40,323 bases of DNA from Muribaculaceae bacterium (lineage in GTDB: Bacteria > Bacteroidota > Bacteroidia > Bacteroidales > Muribaculaceae), in assembly GCA_017557665.1 (NCBI GenBank), contig JAFYYI010000006.1, positions 1 to 40,323 of the forward strand, written 5' to 3'. Shown piece after piece: positions 1 through 7,073 of the stretch (position 1 is the first letter of the stretch; each line of letters opens with the position of its first letter). Both the position numbers and the translations under genes were made by a program. A model generated the notes under the pieces. It was not told where the DNA came from. It saw nothing but the letters and a program-made list of their open reading frames with translations, and did no database searches.

Positions 1-34
1 ACCCCAAAAAGTTGGACGGGTTAAACGTTATTGA

Positions 35-141
35 TTAAGAGTAAAGAGTTCGGTATTGCACCGGGCTCTTTCCTTTTAACCGTGATTTGATTCTTTTATT
101 GTTATAATAGTCTATATATTCATCTAAAGCCTTCATGAAGG
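35..141 (-). pseudogene. IS3-family transposase OrfB, C-terminal fragment (left host flank)
   Basis: The minus strand encodes [17 protein letters not shown] and then [10 protein letters not shown] before a TAA stop (35-37). This is the usual C-terminal tail of IS3/IS150-type OrfB integrases (YI-YYN-KRI...SPVQYR). Upstream the frame runs into prophage sequence at 142. The rest of the gene is at 40188-40323, so the phage has split it. Removing one copy of the 4-bp duplication restores an in-frame ...[12 protein letters not shown]... junction. Bases 1-22 resemble the terminal inverted repeat of such an element, so the outer end of the IS is probably at or just before base 1. The family call is firm; the exact IS was not identified. 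Confidence 0.88.
138..141. repeat. Target-site duplication AAGG, left copy
   Basis: The 4-bp direct repeat AAGG occurs here and at 40188-40191, at the edges of the prophage. The length is inferred because 4 bp gives an in-frame reconstruction of the interrupted transposase while 3 or 5 bp would not. Mu itself makes 5 bp, so 4 bp is slightly unusual. Confidence 0.7.
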
Positions 142-151
142 TATAATCCAC

Positions 152-225
152 AAAACGAATCGTGCGCCTAATCTAAAACGAAACGGTCGGCGGTTGGGGC
201 TAATCCCAAAAACGAAATGGTCGCC
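152..225 (+). promoter_or_regulatory. Three transposase-binding-like end repeats (adhesin-side end)
   Basis: AAAACGAA followed by a similar GC-rich tail (NcGgtCGcC-like) occurs at 152-168, 175-193 and 209-225, all pointing inward from the phage end. They begin 11, 34 and 68 nt from the end. Mu attR likewise has three MuA sites with the first close to the end and close spacing. Inverted copies occur at the other end (40177 and 40085, minus strand). The role in transposase binding is inferred from position and symmetry. Confidence 0.7.
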
Positions 226-261
226 AATTACAAAATTCGAATGACATTATAACGCCATTAT

Positions 262-297
262 AAATGCGGGTGTGATTTGATAGTCACACCCGCATTT
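262..297 (+). terminator. Intrinsic terminator, 14-bp stem
   Basis: Arms 262-275 (AAATGCGGGTGTGA) and 284-297 are perfectly complementary around an 8-nt loop, and the plus strand ends in a T run (295-300). It sits between the adhesin stop (367) and the phage end. The best T run faces plus-strand transcription, so it may shield the tail operon from transcripts entering from the host, but it could also stop the minus-strand tail transcript. Confidence 0.75.
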
Positions 298-333
298 TTT
301 CGGCGCTCGCTTCGCTCGCGCAACATTCGCAAC

Positions 334-361
334 CGGCTGGGGGCCTCGAAGCCCCCAGCCG
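334..361. promoter_or_regulatory. Hairpin/cruciform next to the DGR variable repeat
   Basis: A perfect 11-bp inverted repeat, CGGCTGGGGGC (334-344) and its complement (351-361), flanks a 6-nt loop. It lies 11 bp beyond the 3' end of the variable repeat in the coding sense, just after the adhesin stop codon. In the Bordetella phage BPP-1 DGR a hairpin at this place assists homing, so a target-recognition role is likely. A terminator is less likely because no T run follows in the minus-strand sense. Confidence 0.65.
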
Positions 362-366
362 TAATC

Positions 367-3300
367 TTAAAACGCGACCACCGCCCTCACGGCCCTGGAA
401 TAGTACTTATTGTAGATGTAGATGACCTGGCCATTCCCGCCATGGAGATACCACGCGTTAGAAGCGTTGTATTCCGTTGACGTCCAGTGCCAATCGTTCG
501 TCAAATTCGAGTATTTGCCGTTGGCTGCAGCGGCGGCGAATATGCCGCCCTTCACCTGCTGCCAATAGACCATACCCAGCTCGCCACATGTCGCCAGCCA
601 CCAGTTGTGCGCCTTGAATTTGTCGGCCAAGACTTCGCCCGGCTGCAGCGCATAGGTCGGCTGGTAAGCGTAACAGTAGCTGGCGGCAGGATAGTAGAAC
701 TGGCGGTAGTTGTTGCCCTTCTTCGCCACGATGTCGGCAATAAGATTGGTCAGCACCTCACGCTCCGTCTGGTTAGCGTTTGCGGTTGGAACCTTCGGCA
801 CATGCGAGCCCACGTCACTCGTCACTCCGTTCAGGATGCGGTTGCGGTGACGGATGATCTGCAGCGTCTTGTACTGGCCAACATGGATGAAGTCACCGAT
901 GCGGAACGGGCCGATGTCCTCGGTGAGTTCAACGAAGCCCACGTCACCGACAGCCGTGGTTCTCAAATAGGTGGCGAACGATGCCATCGACGACAGGTTG
1001 TCGATGTCGCCGTTACCGTTGCTCTGGATGTTGATGACCGGCGTGTCATAGATCGACGTATAACCGTCAACCGTCACATTCTGCACGCCATACGAAGCAT
1101 CGTTATACAGGCCCCATTGGTCGGTAATCACATTACCACGGGACACCGCCAGGCGGTCTGCCGGGTTGTTTGGGTTGATGTAAAAGCACATCGCCACCAC
1201 CGTCTTGTACGAAACCAGCTCATCGCTAAAGGAGCCATCCGCATAGACGTAATCGCCCTCACGGCACACGTGCTCGCAGAAATAGAAACGCTTCGTGTCT
1301 GTCAGTTCAGGGCCTTCAAGCGGCGTTATTCTCACCGTCACGTCAGCATACGCACCATCCGTCTCTGGAGCCAGCTGCCAAACCGTCACAATGCCCGTAA
1401 CTGGGTCGATCGTCGCATAGCCGTTCTGCGATATCTCCCACGATACGGCAGTGAAGGTGTTGCCCTCACTGTTCAAGCGCAGCTGGTGGTCGCCTGTCCG
1501 CTCCAGGTACTTGCCCGTGATGATGCGCACGTCCTCAATCGTGGACTGAGGATAAACGATGGTCAGTCCGTTCGTGCCATGGTCAACATCGCCCCAGGCT
1601 TGCAGCCATGCGGCCTTTTCCTCGAAGCTCGGTGCCGAAGTTGTCAGCGTGATCGTTCCGCTCAGCTTGCAGTTAGAACCCATAGCGGCAAGTTTGTTGA
1701 GCAGTGCCAGGCCGGACGGACCAGAGACACGCCAGTCAATGTCCGTGACGTTCACACTGGTCAGGTGGTCGATGGCCGCCTGTACGATCTCAAGGCTCGG
1801 CGCAGCGGGCGTGTTCCTGATGGCCACGGTCTGCAACGCATCCACAACAATGTTATCGCCTGCGCCAAATTTCAGGGTCGCCAGGTTGCGCATGTTCTCA
1901 AGGGTCAGATGCTCCAAGGTCTCCGGCAGCCTCAAGGAGGTCAGCGAGCCGGTGGGAGGCAGCTTAACCTCGGTGAAGCTCGTGCCTTCCACGTTGATCT
2001 CTTCCAGGCGCACACAGGCCGACAGGTCGAGTTCACCACGTGCCGACGGCGTTTTCCGATGGATGTATCTCTTGATGTTTGTCGCTGTCACGATCACGCG
2101 CTGCGATGTCCATTTGACGGGGTCGTTCGTGCCGTTCGGGTTCACCGTCACCTCTTGGAGGCGGCTGCCGGTGAACGGGAATGTCGGCTGGTCTGTCAGA
2201 TGCTGGTAAACGTCCATGTCGCCGAGCTTTGACAGGTAGTTGATGCCTCGGATATAGAGCGTGGTGTCGGACTGAGGCGACATCGTGGGTGCCACATACA
2301 CACTGCCGGGTTCGGTCAACGCTGTAGGCGGGGCATTCACGCCGCCCTGGGCCACACGCGGGTAAAGCCACTTTGCCGGGGTCAGGCGCAACGAGGTGCC
2401 GCCAACGCCCGGGCGGCTGCGCCAGTTCACGCCTCCGGGCGCACCCTCAGTGCTCGCGAACTCGCCGTACTGGCACCAGCTGGAGATGAACATGATGCGG
2501 TCAACAAGCCACTGGTATTCGCTCCAGAGCTGGGAACCGCACGACTGCGACAACGGGTTGGTGCCGTGAGAGTACGTCCCTTCAGCTGTGCTCGACCACT
2601 GGCGGTAGGCGGTCTCATACACCACCCTGGCCTGCTCATTGTATGCCATAGCCGGGAAGTCGGTGCGCTGCACCCTCAGCAGGTAGGATTCGATGAAGTT
2701 CAGCACGCTGCCGCTGATGCGGGCCATAGCGCTCAGCATGTTGCGCATCGTGCGCTGGAGGTTATAGGGCTCCGAACTGTTGTCCTTGTCCCAGGCGGCC
2801 TCCAGCAGGTTGTTGAAGACGCTGCCTTCTCCTGCCCAGTAGTTCACACCGTTGTTCTTGGTGTGCTCCTCAACCCAATAGGGCTTGCGGTTCTGGCCGA
2901 CATTGTTGGTCTTGATCACCGTGTCAACATCATCCTCCATCATGCGGACGCGGTGGTGGGCCACCTCCTGACCCGTGAACGGGTCGGTGATCATCGTCGT
3001 GGTCTGTTCTGTGTAGTAGTACGTGTTTTTTACCCAGTTGTCCGTACCTGCCCAGAACTTGATGGTACATTTATGATACAGGATGTCCTCCACCACAAAG
3101 ATGTCGTTGGCATACGCCTTGAAATGCGCCAAACGGGCAGCCTTGAACAGTTCGTTCTTGTCTTCCGCGCCCAGGCTCGTGTCAAGCTCGGTGCCCGTGT
3201 AACTCAGATATTCGGCGGCCAGGTCAACCTCTGCGCCGTCAATGCCGGCGTCTATCCAGTCGCCTTCCTTCGTGCAGTAGCGGTACAGCCTGTGGTTGCT

Positions 3301-6300
3301 CGTCAGCCACACCTGAGGCACAAGGGCGCTGCCGCCCATCGAGGTGTCCTGACGCAGCTGGCGAAGCGTGCCGTCGTATGGCTCGATGTTCTGGCTGTGC
3401 ATGTACACGAAGTTGAAGAAACGCTTCATCGAGGCGATGGCTTCGGCATCGCTCGGCTCGTCATTGCTCGTCTTGCCGAAGCCGAAGTTGATGTTCTTTT
3501 TGTCTATATTCGGGTAGTCCCAGGTCTCTTTCTCGGGATTATAGACCACCTTCTCGTCCCAGGGGATGTTGAAGAACGGCAGCGGCTCCTCGTTGTTGGC
3601 ACCCTCAACCATCAGCATGTGGGGGGTGGCGTTCTTGTCAAAGCCGAAGGTCGGCTTGTCGCCCTTGCCAGGACCGAAGGTCATCAGGTTCTGGAACTTC
3701 CAGCGGGCGTGTTCCTCGTCCCAGACGAAAAACAGGAACGGCTTTTCAAGAACGGCCAGACGCGGGCAGGGGTCGTTGAAGATCAGCTCGCCGTTCTCGC
3801 GGCGGCCCAGCTGGGACGGGACGGTCTGCAGGGTACCGTCACGCAGCATCTGCTTATACACGTCGGTGTAGGCCTTGGTCAGACCCAGCTTGTGCGACTG
3901 CATAGAGGAGGCGAAGTTCACCTTGCCCACCAGCTTCGTGGCCAGAGGCTCACCGGGGGCGATGGCAAAGCCCTTGAAGTCCCCCACTTTCGGGTTGCCC
4001 TGAAAGTCCAGGAACTGCGTGGGATGGTCATTTCCCGTGCGGATCTTGTACTGCTGGTTCCACCAGTAATAGCCCATGGCCGTCGTGCCCTGCCCCTTGT
4101 TGTCGAGGTTGGTGAGGATGCCGCTGTTCTCGTCATCACCCACGATGTGGATTTCCAGCGACTCTATCATGGCCTCGTCATTGACCGTGTCATAGTTCAG
4201 CAGACGGCCCTTGTGACCGATCACGTTATACTTGCCCATGCAACGGTCCCAATCGATGCGGTTCTCTTGGTCAAGGATGTCATTGGCGGCGGCAAAGGCG
4301 ATCTTCTCGCTCACCGTGCTCATCGAGGCCTTGTAGTCTTTGATCACGTCAACGCTTGACAGGGCCTTGTTGTATGACCTCTTGCCATAGATGTCAATGT
4401 CGGCGCTGTTTCCACCGATGACAATGGATGCGCCCGATGGTGTCAGTGCCTCATCGGTGTCATACGCCATTTCACGCTCCAGCACGCCGTTCAGGTAGAT
4501 GCGCACAAGGTTGGCGGCAGGGATGCTTTGCTGGGGATCCGCTGCATAGGCGTTGTGCTGAACGACAACGGCAAGGTGGAAGCGGCGGTTCTCCGCCCAG
4601 CTCACGTCCTGGTCTGCCTCCACCTGCTGCTTGCTCGTGAGCAGGGCGGCACGCAGTGCCCACAGCACCAGTCCACGCCATTCGCCGTTATTCTCACGGC
4701 CTATGCTCAGCAGCACGTCTTCCTCGTCGGTCACCGCATTCACGGCAAAGTCCAGCATAAAAGTCGCGGAGTAGCCCGCATTGTTACCGCCCGTGAAGTT
4801 GGCGAAGGGGTTGTGGTGGATGGTCAGCCTGCGCCCTGCAGGGACGCGCAGCACCTTGACGGTCGCGCCCTGGTAGCTCGTCTCGATCCAGCCGTCAGTC
4901 GAGAAGTCGAAGTTGACGAAATCCTCAGACGTGGCCACGACCTCGTTGTTTACCGTATTGACCACCGTGGCGGGATTAGACTCGGTGTTGGAGCGGACGG
5001 CTGGGGACATCACAAAGGATGCGCCGGCGACAGGGGCAAACGTCGAGTCGTTGACCACTACCAGGTTGACGGGCGCATGAAGCTCATTGCCCTGGTCATC
5101 CTCGATGTGAAGCGCCATGTTCACACGTCCGTTGGCAAGGTCATCGACGGCAAGCTGGGTGATGAACTGGTTCAAGCCCGGGCCTGTGTTGTTGAACGGC
5201 CAGCTTTTCAGCGTCTCGTCGCTGTTGCGGGCGGTAAGGCGGAAGAGCACGTTGAGCGTGTCCATGCCTTCCGGCAGGACCAGCATCCAGTCCAGGAAGT
5301 GGACATCGCTCCAGTTCGACACGCTCGGGGTCACGTTGTTCACGGCAACGGACGGCGACAGCACGCCGCTCACCAGGTACTCGCTCTCCACCCAGTCTGT
5401 CGCCACCGTGTCATCGGCCTTGGCATACAGCATGGCGCGGAGGGTGTGGGTGCCGGGGGTAAGCAGCTCTTCGGCGCCTGACAGTTCAAAGGTGAACGGG
5501 GCGTCAGGATATGAGGCCGTGCCGGGATCGGCGTTGCGCGTGATTGAGCCGTCAAACTCCAGCTCCAGCGTCTTGTCGATGCTGCCGGTCAGGTTATAGG
5601 ACAGCATCAGGGTGGAGCCTCCGGCAGCAAACGGACGCTCAAACGTGGTGGCGGGTGCCAGGGTCAGGTTAACGATGTTCACCGAGAAGGTGTAGGGGAA
5701 CGGCGTGCTGGCATATTCGCCTGCCGCGCTGATGCGGACGTCGAGGTCGCCTGTCGGCAGGATGCCTTGCATCGACACGTTCGTCCATGTGTTGCTGTTG
5801 ATCTTTCTCGTACCGCGTGTCACCCAGCTTGAAGTGCCGGTGCGAGTCTGGATCGTCAGCGTCACCTGCTCGGGGATATTGCTGCCGTTATACGTCGATG
5901 CCGCATACAGGCGCACGGTGAAATCGTTGCTGCGCTGGATGGCAGCTGGGGCATTTCCGTCCAGCGTCATACTGTAGGCGCTCACTGAGCCGCCTCCGCC
6001 AGCGGGCAACTCAAACATCTCCAGCGGCTGGTGGTCTGGATCGCTATGGTTTGCGGACCATGCGTTGTAGTCGGTCGCGGTGGGGAACGCCACAAGGTAG
6101 TCCTTGTCCTCGCCACCAGCGGGGATCACAACGCGCTTGATGCACCCTACCTTGCCGCCATACTGAGACTTGATGAAGCGTTCCACCTCGGCAAAGTTCA
6201 TGCCCCATTTATAGCCATCGGGAACGACAGTGGTTGCACCACTTTCAGAGTAAGGGGTTATGTCAGCTCCGGTGTTATTGACGCCGCCCCAGGCATCGGC

Positions 6301-6354
6301 CAGGGACTCCAGCAGGTTCATGCCCGCTATGATAATCTCTTTATCTCTTGCCAT
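367..6354 (-). CDS. DGR-diversified tail adhesin / receptor-binding protein (1995 aa)
   Basis: Very long tail-tip or fibre protein, last gene of the tail operon, and the DGR target. The N-terminal part precedes a run of beta-rich repeats. A concanavalin/LamG-like segment lies around residues 520-690 (FMLDFAVNAV, VRIYLNGVLE), followed by a large region I do not recognise (about 700-1400), leucine-rich-like repeats (about 1450-1560), and an Ig-like segment with a conserved VSWEIS near 1660. The last 130 residues resemble a C-type-lectin fold as in other DGR targets: WWLATCGELGMVYW, then WHWTSTEY, then the variable stretch, then SRAVRAVVAF at the very C-terminus. The protein probably binds a host surface ligand, and variation of six or more residues would shift phage tropism. 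The start at 6354 lies 14 nt after the preceding stop. DGR target status is very secure; the ligand is unknown. Confidence 0.93.
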   Translation of the reverse strand: MARDKEIIIAGMNLLESLADAWGGVNNTGADITPYSESGATTVVPDGYKWGMNFAEVERFIKSQYGGKVGCIKRVVIPAGGEDKDYLVAFPTATDYNAWSANHSDPDHQPLEMFELPAGGGGSVSAYSMTLDGNAPAAIQRSNDFTVRLYAASTYNGSNIPEQVTLTIQTRTGTSSWVTRGTRKINSNTWTNVSMQGILPTGDLDVRISAAGEYASTPFPYTFSVNIVNLTLAPATTFERPFAAGGSTLMLSYNLTGSIDKTLELEFDGSITRNADPGTASYPDAPFTFELSGAEELLTPGTHTLRAMLYAKADDTVATDWVESEYLVSGVLSPSVAVNNVTPSVSNWSDVHFLDWMLVLPEGMDTLNVLFRLTARNSDETLKSWPFNNTGPGLNQFITQLAVDDLANGRVNMALHIEDDQGNELHAPVNLVVVNDSTFAPVAGASFVMSPAVRSNTESNPATVVNTVNNEVVATSEDFVNFDFSTDGWIETSYQGATVKVLRVPAGRRLTIHHNPFANFTGGNNAGYSATFMLDFAVNAVTDEEDVLLSIGRENNGEWRGLVLWALRAALLTSKQQVEADQDVSWAENRRFHLAVVVQHNAYAADPQQSIPAANLVRIYLNGVLEREMAYDTDEALTPSGASIVIGGNSADIDIYGKRSYNKALSSVDVIKDYKASMSTVSEKIAFAAANDILDQENRIDWDRCMGKYNVIGHKGRLLNYDTVNDEAMIESLEIHIVGDDENSGILTNLDNKGQGTTAMGYYWWNQQYKIRTGNDHPTQFLDFQGNPKVGDFKGFAIAPGEPLATKLVGKVNFASSMQSHKLGLTKAYTDVYKQMLRDGTLQTVPSQLGRRENGELIFNDPCPRLAVLEKPFLFFVWDEEHARWKFQNLMTFGPGKGDKPTFGFDKNATPHMLMVEGANNEEPLPFFNIPWDEKVVYNPEKETWDYPNIDKKNINFGFGKTSNDEPSDAEAIASMKRFFNFVYMHSQNIEPYDGTLRQLRQDTSMGGSALVPQVWLTSNHRLYRYCTKEGDWIDAGIDGAEVDLAAEYLSYTGTELDTSLGAEDKNELFKAARLAHFKAYANDIFVVEDILYHKCTIKFWAGTDNWVKNTYYYTEQTTTMITDPFTGQEVAHHRVRMMEDDVDTVIKTNNVGQNRKPYWVEEHTKNNGVNYWAGEGSVFNNLLEAAWDKDNSSEPYNLQRTMRNMLSAMARISGSVLNFIESYLLRVQRTDFPAMAYNEQARVVYETAYRQWSSTAEGTYSHGTNPLSQSCGSQLWSEYQWLVDRIMFISSWCQYGEFASTEGAPGGVNWRSRPGVGGTSLRLTPAKWLYPRVAQGGVNAPPTALTEPGSVYVAPTMSPQSDTTLYIRGINYLSKLGDMDVYQHLTDQPTFPFTGSRLQEVTVNPNGTNDPVKWTSQRVIVTATNIKRYIHRKTPSARGELDLSACVRLEEINVEGTSFTEVKLPPTGSLTSLRLPETLEHLTLENMRNLATLKFGAGDNIVVDALQTVAIRNTPAAPSLEIVQAAIDHLTSVNVTDIDWRVSGPSGLALLNKLAAMGSNCKLSGTITLTTSAPSFEEKAAWLQAWGDVDHGTNGLTIVYPQSTIEDVRIITGKYLERTGDHQLRLNSEGNTFTAVSWEISQNGYATIDPVTGIVTVWQLAPETDGAYADVTVRITPLEGPELTDTKRFYFCEHVCREGDYVYADGSFSDELVSYKTVVAMCFYINPNNPADRLAVSRGNVITDQWGLYNDASYGVQNVTVDGYTSIYDTPVINIQSNGNGDIDNLSSMASFATYLRTTAVGDVGFVELTEDIGPFRIGDFIHVGQYKTLQIIRHRNRILNGVTSDVGSHVPKVPTANANQTEREVLTNLIADIVAKKGNNYRQFYYPAASYCYAYQPTYALQPGEVLADKFKAHNWWLATCGELGMVYWQQVKGGIFAAAAANGKYSNLTNDWHWTSTEYNASNAWYLHGGNGQVIYIYNKYYSRAVRAVVAF
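373..467 (-). repeat. DGR variable repeat (VR)
   Basis: These 95 bp match 29972-30066 at 89 positions. The six differences are at plus-strand 402, 405, 414, 416, 420 and 422. In every case the template has A on the coding strand and the VR has T. They change template residues NNNNNKNN to IYIYNKYY (residues 1978-1985 of the adhesin). The 3' end of VR in the coding sense is very GC-rich (373-400), as expected for an initiation-of-mutagenic-homing site. Confidence 0.95.
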
Positions 6355-6368
6355 ATTGTATTGATGTT

Positions 6369-6542
6369 TTAATTATGGAACCAGCCCTTGTTATGCGTCC
6401 AGCCTTCATCGTGGAACCAGCCAAGCAATCGACTCATCTTGCGCCAAACCAGGTACACGCCCGCCTTGACGACATACACAGCCTGCAGACCCCGACGCCC
6501 TACAGAAAGGTCAACGATATTCTTTAGCTTATCGACAATCAT
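6369..6542 (-). CDS. Small tail-operon protein with GWFH repeats (57 aa)
   Basis: A 57-residue ORF fills the gap between the tail-tip protein and the adhesin. Its ATG overlaps the stop of the upstream gene (ATGA, 6539-6542), indicating translational coupling. The sequence opens MIVDKLKNIVDLSVGRRG, has a hydrophobic AVYVVKAGVYLVW stretch (residues 21-33), and ends in a short imperfect repeat, GWFHDEGW then KGWFHN. I do not recognise a family. The tight packing and coupling make it a real gene. It could be a small structural or chaperone factor for the adhesin. Confidence 0.75.
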   Translation of the reverse strand: MIVDKLKNIVDLSVGRRGLQAVYVVKAGVYLVWRKMSRLLGWFHDEGWTHNKGWFHN

Positions 6543-7069
6543 TCTTCTTCAGGAATAAGGTAAATGGTGTTCTCACTCAACGTTCCGGCGGCGCGACGGC
6601 GCTCAAACTCGCTCGCGGATATCAGTTCATGGCGCAGACCGCCCTCACCGCCGCCACCGCCGCTGCTCACAGCAAGGAACACGGCAGCGTCCAGCCATTG
6701 CGTCTCGGCATTATACTCAATGCCGGGATCTATGCCAGCGGCTGCCGTCTCGTCAACCACCTCCAACACGTCACGCTGTTTGAATCGCAGTGGATCGTCG
6801 GCGCCATTCCTGCACAGCACGATCACGCTGTAGGTGCCGCAATCGAGCGTGCCTGCATCCTCCATCACGGCAATATGGCCGTCCATCCGCGCCACAAAGC
6901 GGCGCTCCTTGGGACCGCGTTTCAGAACAACCTCCACGGGCCACGAAGCGTTAGGGTAGAAATCGGTCACCGTCGTGCTGGGTGTGCCGTCTTCCACCGT
7001 CACTGTCTGGAGGGTCAACGGAATGGCCAGCACCAGCTTGTTGCCTTCTACATGTTTAACTCTTGCCAT
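6539..7069 (-). CDS. Tail-tip/baseplate-associated protein (176 aa)
   Basis: The protein has a beta-rich N-terminal domain of about 110 residues (ASWPVEVVLKRGPKERRF; GTYSVIVLCRNG), a glycine-rich hinge (SSGGGGGEGG near residue 137) and a short charged tail ending in IYLIPEEE. A domain, flexible linker and short tail are common in proteins that connect the tail tip to fibres, and the gene lies between the tail-tip protein and the adhesin. It starts 4 nt after the upstream stop and its own stop overlaps the next start (ATGA). No catalytic motif was seen. The function is inferred from position. Confidence 0.72.
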   Translation of the reverse strand: MARVKHVEGNKLVLAIPLTLQTVTVEDGTPSTTVTDFYPNASWPVEVVLKRGPKERRFVARMDGHIAVMEDAGTLDCGTYSVIVLCRNGADDPLRFKQRDVLEVVDETAAAGIDPGIEYNAETQWLDAAVFLAVSSGGGGGEGGLRHELISASEFERRRAAGTLSENTIYLIPEEE

Positions 7070-7073
7070 ATCT

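Noticed and set aside
300..322. GCGCTCGC/TTCGCTCGCG as a hairpin
   Set aside because: It is a direct, not inverted, repeat and is a common motif of GC-rich intergenic DNA.
487..4359. Long plus-strand frames (581 and 597 codons) opposite the adhesin gene
   Set aside because: They mirror the minus-strand gene in a GC-rich region, have odd composition (many V/H/R/Q) and no start context. The minus-strand gene is confirmed by the VR/TR match.
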